From Cyrtodaria siliqua (taxonomy: Eukaryota; Mollusca; Bivalvia; Adapedonta; Hiatellidae), in NCBI GenBank assembly GCA_037043455.1, contig JAWPHD010000093.1, forward strand, positions 1-64,000: a DNA stretch of 64,000 bases. The letters are read 5' to 3'. The stretch's first letter is position 1; each line of letters opens with the position of its first letter. Both the position numbers and the translations under genes were made by a program. This document shows positions 32,211 to 43,319 of this stretch, one piece after another. The notes under the pieces were generated by a model that saw nothing but the letters and a program-made list of their open reading frames with translations, was not told the origin of the DNA and searched no databases.

Positions 32211-32622
32211 ATGCCGCATCATAGATTAAAAGGAAGATTCGTTAGAACATCAGCTTCAAATAAGATTAAACAAGCATCTGATACTTTGAAACAGAAATGG
32301 AATTTACAGAAATCGCTGGGCGACCATTCATATTTTTCTTTGACTTCATCAACAAGTAATTTGCCAGATATCTCAATTCTGACGATAGACATGAACCATG
32401 GACACTTGGCAGACGAGTTAGACATTTTAGCAGACGGATTAAAGGCATGTATTTCGTGTGGTGGTCCTCTTCATCTACACCATTGCATAGGTATACAGAC
32501 ATTCGGTCTGGCGGCCGTGCTGTCCGTGAAGTGCTACAATTTTAACTGCCAGGCACTCAACAAAATATCAACGGGGAAAAAACATGGGAAAACTTTTGAC
32601 ATGAACACCAAGCTAGCAACAG
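32211..32622 (+). CDS. Exon 1: N-terminal zinc-binding part
   Basis: ATG at 32211 after an in-frame-clean leader; donor G|GTAAAT at 32622/32623, phase 1. It encodes 137 residues starting MPHHRLKGRFVRTSASN. Near the end CISCGG and KCYNFNC give a CX2C and CX4C pair around GIQTFGLAAVLSVK, then KTFDMNTKLATG. This order (CxxCG, GLA, CxxC-like, FDxN) is what I know from the N-terminal domain of Mutator-like transposase-derived proteins. Minus-strand frames here are shadows. Confidence 0.65.
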
Positions 32623-33953
32623 GTAAATACATGTAAATATTGATCATTTTGTTGGTTATTAGAAAATTAGTGCATAAAATAAACGTCTACGAATGGCGAG
32701 ACAGTTTTTGATATACGCTGTCAACGAGAGGACAACAATAAAATTCTTCGTTTATTTATTAGACAATATTGTTTCCTCCTAACCTATGTAATAAACGCTT
32801 AATTCAGTAAGCTTCTTTTACATGCGAACATGCGGTATTGTGTCACATTTTCACGGTATTCAGAGTTAAGTTAAACATTTAAAATGTTCATCCTTGCTCA
32901 ACTTCATACTGTTCATAGTGGCATCGAAGCCATCTTATAAACGGTTAACCGTTGGTTTCTTACGAATTATCAGACTCAAGAGAAGTTTTAAAGGAGTGGT
33001 TGCCTGGTAGGGGTTTACTGTTTAGCTGTGATAATTTGGTTGATAGGTCTGTTGTTACAGTGCATTAGTTAAATATCATTTAAGACCCAGGATTATAGTC
33101 AGTATTGAGCCACAATAGTTTCAACCCCTGTTTCAATTTTGAGCTAGTCCAGGAACATTCTGGTATAAATACCAGCAGTGCTTCTCTGACATTAGAAATC
33201 CTGGGAAAGATTTCAATCCCAGGGTATAAAACGTACACAGATTCCAGCCTTTGTGCACAGTCGGAGTCGGACTAACCAATATCATGGCCGTAACAACATA
33301 TACGGCAACTTGGTAGATCTTTTAGCTATATATTTGAGCTCTGCCTTGGTAAAAAGTAAGAGTTATATGTTTTAGATACAGCAATAAACATGTAGGTTAT
33401 GTCTATTTAAAAGATATTTATTCAAGAATTGATTCAAGTTTTTTTTACGGATTTGTGCCGCTAGTAATTTATCAAATTTCATGAAGTGCATTTTGCCAAA
33501 AAAAATAACACGTGTTTCAGGATACCCTACATACCGCATATTTTTTTTCTGTACCCTGAACATATTTGAATTCATAAGCCTGATATTCCTGTTCTATACA
33601 GGCTGTAAAATTAAAAATAATTTCGCATACCTACCCTATTTTTGGTTTCCATGTAGCATGACACACACATATCTTTTATTTGGTCTTAGCAGCTTAGCAC
33701 TTATGGTACTTATGGTAAATTTTCCATTTACATGTACTAATGACTCTTAAAGCCGCATAAATAGAGAACAAATGTGAATCAATTCTTCGATTTTGTTCTG
33801 TATTTTAATACCGGTATGCGGTTTTACCATAAGCGCAAAGTTGCTAAAGCACTTCATATAATTTTAATTTTTCTACCGGCAAATTAATTACATTGTTCTT
33901 AAAACAGACACAAATGTTACATGAATTACAGTGTCAGATATTTGTTTTTTTAG

Positions 33954-34047
33954 CAACTGTGCACAGTGGACAGGGCGTGACACAGATCAACAGTGTTTTT
34001 GCATGTTTGAATATCCCCCCAGTCAGTCATGATATGCTTGATGCAAG
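33954..34047 (+). CDS. Exon 2: continuation of the transposase-like N-terminus
   Basis: TTTTTTAG precedes and GTGAAA follows. Joined in phase 1 it reads TVHSGQGVTQINSVFACLNI then PPVSHDML. A G-x-G then LNIPP pattern directly after the FDxN block is typical of the Mutator-like family. It is too short for ordinary ORF listing and supported by phase and family order. Confidence 0.6.
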
Positions 34048-34298
34048 GTGAAATTATAGTTAATATAAGTTTCAAGATACATTTTTTTCTTTTAAGGATC
34101 TCTACAGGAAAGAAACTCAGTTTAATGCCATTGTTCTATTGTTATGGTAAATTCATACTCGTTAATGGAACCTATCTCCAGTTATTTCATCAATTCAGAT
34201 TTTTGGAGAATTTCATGACACATGGAACCAACCTGAATCAGATTCAAAATGAATGTCAATGAGTAACTTTCAACGAAATATAGGTCACACCTGGTCTC

Positions 34299-34425
34299 CA
34301 CTAAGTATTAGAGGCTATGAAGTGAAATTTTAACAATTAAAAAAACCTGAGGGAAGGAGCGCAGCGACTGACCGGGGTTTCTTAATCGTTAAAATTTTAC
34401 TTCTTAGCCTCTAACTGACTTAGTG
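34299..34425. repeat. Palindrome in intron 2
   Basis: CACTAAGTATTAGAGGCTA and TAGCCTCTAACTGACTTAGTG are inverted, followed inward by GAAATTTTAAC against GTTAAAATTTTAC. The loop is rich in GAAGGAGCGCAGCGACTGAC. MITE-like. Confidence 0.8.
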
Positions 34426-34429
34426 TTTG

Positions 34430-36300
34430 CCCTACTTTTTCCCTGCGCTTCTACGAAACCACGCCTCTTAATACGTTCACGCTTCTACTAAATCCCCCTC
34501 CTTATTGTTTGAATGTTATAAGTTCACTTATTTTCGAGCCAGTTTACGGATCTCGACTTGGCGATCACAATGTCGTCCGGGTGTGTGTCAATTTCTTAGT
34601 CTGTCAGTCTCTGTGTCCCATTTTCATTTATTAATATCTTCTTCGTTACTTGCATGATTTTAACCAAACTGCACCAGAATGTTCCTTATATAGATACAAC
34701 ATCACTTACACAATTCTGACGAAAGATAGGTCACATCCTGCCTCCGCTACAACATGTCTGCTACAACATGCGTAACTTGCTTCTTTCTTGCTGGATTTTC
34801 ACCAAACTTCATCAGAATGTTCCTCGCACATATATATGCATCTAACATTATGTGCAGAATTTCGTGTAGCTGTGACCTACTTTGTCAAAATAAGGTCACA
34901 TCTGATCTGTTCTCTTCGACAGGCATATATTATTTCTTCCTCGCAGAATTGTTACCAAACTTCACCAGATAGTTGCTTATGAGCATCTAACATCATTTGC
35001 AAAACGTTGGGTCGCTGTGACCTACATTCGACAATATATAATGAAATAGTAATCATGTAAGGAACGAATATCTCAAGGGATTGACATTGGTGGTGGTCAA
35101 GTAAAAAAACTGGACTACTTCACAATAGGGCTTGACATGTAGGCCGTGGACTTCTAGTTGTTGTTTTATGTACTGCTTGTTTTTGTGTCGCCTTGTCGAA
35201 GAAAAATACGATACATAGGGATCACTTTGTCGTTTGTCCGTCCGTCAGTCCTTCACGAAAACTTAACTTTGGCTATAACATTCTCATTTCTTCATATTTT
35301 TTCATCAAACTTTCAACATTACCATACTAAAATATAAAGGTCAAGGTCACACTGAAAGTCATTATGTGGGTTAAATACTCAGTTTTTTCTTCACGAAAAC
35401 TTAACGTTGACTATAACTCTCATTTCTTGATATTTCTTCATCAAAATTTCAATATATACTCATCATGACAACATCGACATGTCCATACTAATTATAGAGG
35501 TCAAGGTCACATTGAAGGTCATTTGGTCATTTGCTCAAACTTACCCGTGAGGGTGGGAAGCAGTATATAGAGACAGATAGATAGTGATTTTTAAATTTAT
35601 ATAGTCGGGCTAAAGAAAAATGTACGGATTTTCATTGAGTATATAATAATTCGGGCTAATGACATGAACATTTTAATTCAAAGACTGTTATATAGGTTAA
35701 ATATTCATTTTTTTCTTCGCGAAAACTTATTAGGCACACAAGTTCCGCGGATCCATCTGTCTGTTTGTTGGCAATTTCTTTCATTTTTCACCAAATTTGG
35801 TGCTTTATACCAATACTAACTTGGACAAGGAATGAGCAAATCTGACGCTTGTCTCATCTGGGTTTTTAACCAGGTTTGGATTCGGGTATGTCGTTTGGCT
35901 GGAGGGCGTGCGTGCGGTGTCAAACTCTTCGTTTCGGCTCGATAACTTTTGTTAGGAATGAGGTATTGCGATGAAACTTGCAACATCCAGTTGTGTTTCT
36001 TTAAATTTTAGACCCTAATTATGCTCCGAGAAGAGTTCATTCCACTCCAAAAATCCCTCAATGTTGTCAGTTGATAGTAGAGTTATTTGATGAGGGAATA
36101 TGAATGCCTTCACGTCGCTCGAGAATATCAAGGGAATATAATTAATATGCAAAATGACAATATGGCGGATATAGTAAACAAAAGTGTACTCCAAAACATA
36201 AGCTTTTATTGTGTCACTACAATCGTTAAAGGTGAAGTTTTATCATTGCAACTTGGTATAATAAACATGAATTGATCGATCTGTTTCGCTAAAAAAAATG
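34430..36300. repeat. Mosaic of GTCCGTC-type intronic repeats
   Basis: Tandem modules of about 110-150 bp recur: a TTCACCAAACTTCATCAGAATG-like block (34670, 34798, 34935) and a CACGAAAACTTAAC...ATCAAACTTTCAA...AGGTCAAGGTCAC-like block (35255, 35393). A GTCCGTCCGTCAGTCC run lies at 35237. This repeat fills the place where the missing central transposase exons would be expected. Frames at 34029, 34754 and 34788 are part of it. Confidence 0.65.
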
Positions 36301-36701
36301 ACCCGACACCCCAAACATTGTTGAAAGTGCATGATTGTGTGTTTTCAGTCATCCCCCCGTTTTCACTAGGAGTTCCTCGGAGAAAAAAAAGGCTTTTATG
36401 ATCAGTGAAGGCTGATATGGAAAAGAAGCGTGGGATTGCATTTCAAGGTCAAGGTCACTGTTACTAAAAATAGAAAAAACTGTTTCAACAATTTGGCATA
36501 TGAAATGAAAAACACTTGTCTGACAATAAGGTATTAATGAATATTATATATTCAATTTATAATAAAGTTTTGTCTCTTTGTGTACATAAAACAATTTTGT
36601 TCAAAGGTATGATTATGTACAAGTGATAGGCAAGTAAATAGCATGCACTTATATTATTAATTATTCACTATAGTATTAAGTGTACTATATTTATTTTGTA
36701 G

Positions 36702-36841
36702 GTGCACAAGAAATTGGGGATCTCACCAGGTGTGTACACTTCAAAACTTGCCACCCTGAGAGACATACAAAGTAGGAAAAGAAAAGCAATTTCTACAACC
36801 AGGAAGGCAAAACAAAGAAGAATTAAATTGAAACAAGAAAG
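36702..36841 (+). CDS. Exon 3: basic C-terminal transposase-like part
   Basis: Preceded by TATTTTGTAG and followed by GTCAGT. Reads VHKKLGISPGVYTSKLATL then RDIQSRKRKA and a run rich in Lys and Arg. The LGI-PG-YT then D..R.. then K/R-rich pattern resembles the end of Mutator-like transposase-derived proteins; a similar run occurs at 62567-62917. It leaves in phase 2, matching exon 4. Confidence 0.6.
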
Positions 36842-37118
36842 GTCAGTGCAAAGTCAAGCTATAACATGTACTAAATACATCTTAAGATGTGCATATTAAA
36901 GGCAGATTCATAGCACAGATTCTGCATAACAATTTGAGACCATATCTAGGTAAGTTGATAAGTTCATGGTCTAAAGGTCATGTTTATAATTGTGATCTAT
37001 ACTCTTTTTCCCTTGTTGGTACAGATAGATATCGTATTTGTTTCATAAATATAACAATTAATATTGAATTAAATTAATTATATAGAGGATCTTACATGAG
37101 TAACTGTGTATTATTAAT

Positions 37119-37198
37119 TTAATAAACGAGTTTGATAAATTGATAGGATACGAGGCTCTTGCCGAGTATCCGATCTTTTTATCCAACGAGTTTATTAA
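37119..37198. repeat. 80-bp palindrome in intron 3
   Basis: TTAATAAACGAGTTTGATAA at the left is inverted as TTATCCAACGAGTTTATTAA at the right, with GATAC and GTATC around a short loop. MITE-like hairpin. Confidence 0.8.
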
Positions 37199-37834
37199 AG
37201 TCAATAATATACAGTCACGAATTTAAGATTCTGTTTATCACATAACACGCCTAGGACGTGATAGTTTCGCTTTAATGTTGTCAATTTTCCTTATATACGG
37301 CGGCAATTTGTAAGACAAATCATGACGTCGCTACGTTACGTCTCTGTAAATGCGTTCGCGCTACTAATAATGCGACACATTAAACCAAATTTAACGTTAC
37401 TAACATTCATTTCATGAAGTAAAATTTCAAATAATGATAAATAATTAAGGCGTCTGAATTATACCATGCAAACAATTGGGATTAAATGTTTTACTGTAAA
37501 CAAACACAGTGATTCGGTCCTCATTTGCATCTTAAGATTGCCATGTGTCTCTTTAAATCATTATTTGATGGATTGTTGTATTATATGGCATGCTGATTAA
37601 GTAAGTGAGTGTGTTAGTGATCAAGCACCAGAAGTGCTTACATCCGATGGTGTCTGCTTGGCTGAAATCAGTTTACAGTTAGAATATTTATGTCCATGGG
37701 AAAATTATTGTATGTGAGAACGTTTGCCAGTTACTAACAGAAGTATGTTGGTTTTACTTAGGTCTCTAAAATTCTATTTGGGTATTTGAGTTACTTTAAA
37801 AATTATTTTCTTTATATATGTTTTGTATTTTTAG

Positions 37835-38019
37835 GTCTCAGAAAAGGGTGTCAGTCGAAACGAGAGAGGGACCCACCTACCAGTCAAATCTTGAACTGAA
37901 ACACTGTGGGGACATGCCTGTTTCTGAATTACCAGCTGCAAGTCAAAAACCAATCAGCGTGGTGATAGAAACCAAAAATCCCACAGAGATATACTTTGAC
38001 CTAGAAACAACAGGACTTG
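37835..38019 (+). CDS. Exon 4: linker and first exonuclease motif
   Basis: TATTTTTAG precedes 37835 and GTAAAC follows 38019. Phase 2 in, phase 1 out. It contains the family linker motif EGPTYQ and ends with IYFDLETTGLG, the Exo I motif (D-x-E) of DEDD nucleases, where Asp and Glu bind the catalytic metal ions. Confidence 0.78.
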
Positions 38020-38752
38020 GTAAACTTATTATTTTTTTCCCTGAATAAAGCCTAGGATGTTGTTTCTTCAAGATACATGAAGTTTTGTTTTAGAATTTGA
38101 ATATTTTGTCAAAGTAGTGTAAATAATATGCATGATAATTTCACCCATTATTTGTTCTCCTGATCTGGATGCAAACACATTTACCAAGTGACCTAAGTGA
38201 AACTGCTTTATAGTCTGTTGGAAAGCAGTGATTTGGTTTACAGTAAAACGGTACAGAGATAAAAAAATTGAAATAACGAGGAAATACAATAAACAGTTTA
38301 TTCTATTTATATTTTTGTTGTAATTTCGCTTGGGTGTCTCATTATATTTTAGAAAGACTAACAGTGAGATCCACACCCTGTAACCTATATATATGTATAT
38401 ATATACACTTAAGGGGCTTATCTGAGATTTTCTTCATATTATCAAAAAAAAATTGTGGTACCACCCCATTTTTCCTGGGTAGAACCATCAATAGTATCAT
38501 TTCATTTGTTTAAGAATCAACCATTTCTCACTTGACAAGTTGAGCTCCCAGTGGGATTCGCACCCTTAGCTGTGAGAGGCAATAAAGTTACAGTGGTTTT
38601 TATATAAAAAAAAAATCAGCTTTGCATTATGAGTTGGAATTATTCAAATATAATGTCACTCAGGTGTCTCGATATGTTTTAGTAACATAAAAAAAAACTT
38701 AGACGTAAAACACTTCATAATTTTGACCATTATTATTGTTACCTTTTTACAG

Positions 38753-39551
38753 GCCGGACAGCTCACATTGTGCAGTTAGCAGCAAGAAGGGGAGATGATA
38801 TGTTAGAGTTGTACATTGTTCCTAAGAAACAAATGACGCCAAAAGCCAGTGAAGTCACAAATATTCATGTAGTAGGCAAGCATGTGTACTGTCGTAACAT
38901 TTTAGTGCCATCAGTTGACATCAATATAGCATTAGACAACTTCATCACGTTTTTAAGTGAATCAGATGAGAATGATTTAATTGGCAAAACATACAAACAT
39001 TTGACTGCCCAGTCTTGATGAATTCTTTATATTCATGTGGAAAAGTTGATATGTTTAAGGCTCATTGTTCCGGCTTCATTGATACCAGAAAACTTTTCAT
39101 GAAAACTCATCCAGATGTCAAGCCGCATTCTCAGCAGGGTTTGATAAAGAACCTTTTAAAGGAAGACTATAATGCACACAATGCTTTGGATGATGTAACT
39201 GCCCTTCAACGATTAGTTAATCACATAGAGTTCACAAAGGAACAGAAGTTATCTGCATCTTTTAGTGTAATGTACTCTGTCAATATGCACATATATCATG
39301 AAATTGTAAACACAAATTTGCCTTCATTACAAAAGTGTGTTCATTCTAAAGTTCTTAGCTTAGGAATGGCAAGGAAGATTGCTGGCAGTGGTCTTTCACT
39401 ACAGCATCTAGTGTTAGCATACACGAGGCAAGGTTATACTGGAATAGACAATCTCTTTTCTGGAAAATATTCCAACAAAACTGTGCGTGTCACTAAATCA
39501 CAGAAAATCATTGGTTCTGTCGTTGACTTCTTGTGCTCCCTCCAAAAGTAA
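38753..39551 (+). pseudogene. Exon 5: DEDDh exonuclease body with one-base frameshift
   Basis: TTTTTACAG precedes. Frame 1 begins (G)RTAHIVQLAARRGD and runs to a TGA at 39016-39018. The rest of the domain continues in another frame to TAA at 39549-39551. That second part holds TFDCPVLMNSL (Exo II Asp) and AHNALDDVTALQ (Exo III His-x4-Asp), completing the DEDDh set, then a C-terminal helix region with LSLGMARKIAGSGLSL. The switch is near 38987, where one base appears to be lost in the codon before NIQTFD. Upstream and downstream parts are otherwise well preserved, so the lesion is recent or a sequence error. Confidence 0.8.
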
Positions 39552-39739
39552 ATGATGTTGTCAGATTATAGATTGGTTATTTGGTTGGTTTGTTGAATGA
39601 TGTTTTATGTCATTTTCAGTACATTTTAGGCTATATAACAATTAAAACCAGTACTGTACTATACATGTACATCCACCATCTGTAAGAAACGATACTTTCT
39701 CAGATTACTGAGTGATTTGTATGAACTACAGATGGTATG

Positions 39740-41030
39740 TTATTGTTGTGGCCACAATATAGAGTGAATTGCATAAGCACAGCATACGTGTATCATGTGA
39801 CTGATGTTGCCACAATAGAGTGATTAATATAAGCATTATATGAGTATGTAACTGAAGTTGCCACAATAGAGTGATTAATATAAGCATTATATGAGTATGC
39901 AACTGAAGTTGCCACAATAGAGTGATTAGTTTAAGCAGTACATGAGTATGTGACTGATGTTGCCACTACTGAGTGATTAGTATAAGCAGTACATGAGTAT
40001 GTGACTGATGTTGCCACTATAGAGTGATTAGTATAAGCATTACATGAGTATGTAACTGAAGTTGCCACAATAGAGTGATTAGTATAAGCATTACATAAGT
40101 ATGTGACTGATGTTGCCACTATAGAGTGATTAGTATAAGCAGTACATGAATATGTGACTGATGTTGCCACTACTGAGTGATTAGTATAAGCAGTACATGA
40201 GTATGTGACTGATGTTGCCACTATTGAGTGATTAGTATAAGCAGTACATGAGTATGTGACTGATGTTGCCACACTATAGAGTGATTAGTATAAGCAGTAC
40301 ATGAGTATGTGACTGATGTTGCCACACTATAGAGTGATTAGTATAAGCAGTACATGAGTATGTGAATGATGGTGCCACTATTGAGTGATTAGTATAAGCA
40401 GTACATGAGTATGTGACTGATGTTGCCACTATTGAGTGATTAGTATTATGTGACTGATGTTGCCACACTATAGAGTGATTAGTATAAGCAGTACATTAGT
40501 ATGTGACTGATGTTGCCACATTATAGAGTGATAAGTATAAGCAGTACATGATTATGTGTCTGATGTTGCCACTATAGTGTGATTAGTATAAGCAGAACAT
40601 GAATATGTGACTGAAGTTGCCACTATAGAGTGATAAGTATAAGCAGTACATGAGTATTTGACTGATGTTGCCACTATTGAGTGATTAGTATAAGCAGTAC
40701 ATGAGTATATGACTGATGTTGCCACCATAGAGTGATTAGTATAAGCAGTACATGAGTATGTGACAGATGTTGCCATTATAGAGTGATTAGTATAAGCAGT
40801 ACATGAGAATGTGACTGAGGTTGCCACATGTTGCCACTATAGAGTGATTAGTATAAGCAGTACATGAGTATGTGACTGATGTTGCCACTATAGAGTGATT
40901 AGTATAAGCAGTACATGAGTATGTGACTGATGTTGCCACTATAGAGTGATTAGTATAAGCATTACATGAGTATGTAACTGAAGTTGCCACAATAGAGTGA
41001 TTAGTATAAGCAGTACATGAGTACCGTTCA
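39740..41030. repeat. 51-bp minisatellite, about 25 copies
   Basis: Unit TGTTGCCACTATAGAGTGAT then TAGTATAAGCAGTACATGAG and TATGTGACTGA, with point changes, a few short indels and one shortened copy near 40445. As 51 is a multiple of 3, several minus-strand frames stay open through it with a 17-residue period; they break at indels and are not genes. It starts about 190 bases after the exonuclease stop. Confidence 0.97.
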
Positions 41031-41345
41031 CGCCCTCTAGCTCCGGGTTGAGCAGAACTGAGTATCTAAAATGTCAATATTTTGAACATTTGAGCCATCC
41101 TGAAGATGGTATGCATAAGACGGTGAAATGAAACCTGCAATATGGTATACCAGTCCATGTCCAGCGGCGTATGGTCCCAGTTTCTAACAAAATGCTGAGA
41201 AAACCATGGGCTAAATAACCAAAATTGAATTTAATTGGGAGCAGAGGTTATAAAACCTGCGTATCACAAGTAACAGTCAAAATATTAAATTAAAATACAG
41301 ATAACAGCGCATTTAAATGCTGGAGTAGTTGAACCACCTATTCGA
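41021..41345 (+). repeat. R-family repeat, 5'-truncated
   Basis: Directly abuts the 51-bp array and begins at ACCGTTCACGCCCTCTAGC, so the left third of the R repeat is missing. It continues with GGTTGAGCAGAACT and the GATGGTATGCATA region as at 42010. Confidence 0.75.
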
Positions 41346-41825
41346 AATAAAGGTAAGAAAACGAAGTGTTTTGAAAATGTACTACCAATATATATATATA
41401 ACTTTTCTTGGCAAGTTTATTTGCCGAAAGTATAACAAACACAAGAAAAATGTTTAGAATAATTCCCTTCCATAATTTTAATTTGACATTTGGAAACGTC
41501 TTGTCATGTATGTTAAGTTGATCTCGTATTGGGTTTCTTAACACGTTGCTGGTACTGTTATTGCAAAGGCTAAACTAATGTTAGCCTTAAATGTTTTAAG
41601 ATGTGAATGGTTTTCAAATGGAAATTAATTACTCAATAATGTGAGTACTCAATAATGTGAACGAATGTTGCGGTATTCTTACATTCTTTTGCGAACTCAC
41701 AATTCTCTTCTCTCGTACCTTTATCAATATAATGGTGTATCAGCCATGTTGGTGTGTATAATTTTGGCCACACGCATAGGTGCGAGATAATAGTAAATTA
41801 AATATTTTTATTCTGCAGTAGAAAA

Positions 41826-42290
41826 AAAAGTATGATAATGGACCTTTGGAAATGGCCGAAAACGACACATACGAAATATTGCAGTCTCGGTTTGATTTAG
41901 ACTGTTCATGAGCGGTAGTGAAATATGCTAGCTACCGCTCGCGCCCTCTAGCCCCGGGTTGAGCAGAACTCAATATTCATAAAATCAATAGTACAACAAT
42001 GTAAACCATCCCGAAGATGGCATGCATATGGCGGTGGACATGGAGTGTAACGCATCTCCATGTCGTACGGCGTATGGTCCCAGTATCTAATCAAATTAAA
42101 TGCCCCGAAGAGCGAAATACACATAATGGAATTTAGTTGGGAGCAGCAGTTATGAAGCCTGCATATCACAAGTAACAGTCAAAAGACAAAATTAAAAAGC
42201 AGACAACATATCCTATAAGTGGTTAAACAATACCCAGAGCCTTTAATCGGCTGGAGTATGGGAAACAATGAATCGAAAATTAAGTAAGAA
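41826..42290 (+). repeat. R-family repeat, long copy
   Basis: From AGTATGATAATGGACCTTTG through GCTAGCTACCGCTC and GGTTGAGCAGAACTC to the AATCGGCTGGAGTA region. Colinear with 62024-62500. Minus-strand frames at 41948-42169 and 42179-42403 are inside it. Confidence 0.85.
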
Positions 42291-43319
42291 AACAAAAAAA
42301 AAATGAAAAAGTACCACCGATAATTAAATATAAGTATCGGGCTCAGCGATCTCCAAATATCGAATGAATAACAGTTCAACATAACATATTTTTTTATCTC
42401 CATTGATTTTTACCAATAACATGATGCATTGTCCCTTGTTTCTGAGATGTGATGTATTACCCGTATTGTTGCATGTCTTTGCATTCAAACATTAAAAAGA
42501 AATGCTAGGCGTCTTTTTATAGCGTCAAAACATTTCTAAAAAGAAATGCGTGTTTGTTTTGTGTATTTTTGTTGAGAGAAAAACTTTGACATTTGTCTAT
42601 TGTGATCAAACATATGACATAACCTGCTATCAGGTGTTTTAGTTCTTAACATTGATCGCTCCGCCGTAATAATGTAAAGTTATTGTAAAATAATGCGACC
42701 ACAAACGCTTTTTTACAATTACAGACAAAAACACTAATATTAACGTAGGAGCAGCTGCTTTTATGACATTTAATATTTGATACAAACTTCATTATATAAT
42801 GTAGTGATATTAAGATAATATTAACACTACTCTCGATACACTATCTCTGAAAGAAGACCATTATTCTATTTAGGTAACACAACGCACTGAAAAGGTTAGC
42901 TGAGTGTTCCTGTTTTATGACATTTTGACTGTTCATGTTTGCTCATTAAGAGTGCAAAGTTCCGATCTGCTACTCAAGCTATATGTATAACCACCAGAGA
43001 TTTGAGCCTATTAAAATTCAATATGTAGTTATATCTAATATAGCTATAAAAAAAAGCATCATAAGTACATTTATTATTGTAGCTGCCATTATGTAACGTT
43101 GTCGTATGATGACATCGTATAATTGTATGATGACGTATTATTTTGACTCTTTCTTCCTTGTACGGCATCAAACAACGGAATTCCGATGCACACCGTGCTG
43201 AACGGAAAAGACCGAACGATGATTTGGTTAAATTACTAACTCCCGGAACTATTTTCATGTGCCAGGTCTTCAAATTGACCAGGTTCTCTATTGTATTTTG
43301 AAGTTGTTTGTGGGATTAC
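42291..43319. other. No gene recognised
   Basis: AT-rich sequence. A minus-strand frame (42974-43273, 99 residues with RSARCASEFRCLMPYKEERV) is open, but I do not recognise it and it shows no clear splice or family signal. Confidence 0.35.

Larger units (their letters stand above)
32211..39551 (+). pseudogene. Mutator-transposase-derived protein with DEDDh exonuclease, frameshifted
   Basis: Five exon-like parts: 32211-32622, 33954-34047, 36702-36841, 37835-38019 and 38753-39551. The first two read like the N-terminal zinc-binding part of Mutator-like transposase proteins of invertebrates, and the third like their C-terminal basic part. The fourth and fifth give a DEDDh 3'-5' exonuclease. Exons 1-2 join in phase 1 and exons 3-4-5 in phases 2 and 1. 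Exons 2 and 3 do not agree in phase, and the large central transposase core is not found; the gap is full of repeats. One base is missing in exon 5 near 38987. The gene is therefore probably a decayed or rearranged copy, unless the frameshift is a sequencing error. A promoter-like region precedes it. It lies between receptor units 2 and 3 and is not part of that family. Confidence 0.65.

Noticed and set aside
39931..40990. Minus-strand frames with a 17-residue repeat
   Set aside because: 51-bp minisatellite unit divisible by three; frames break at indels and no splice or domain support is seen.
39740..41030. CRISPR-like array
   Set aside because: Units are contiguous without spacers, and the genome is eukaryotic.
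42974..43273. 99-codon minus-strand frame with RSARCASEFRC
   Set aside because: No family recognised and no splice or repeat partner; left as unassigned.
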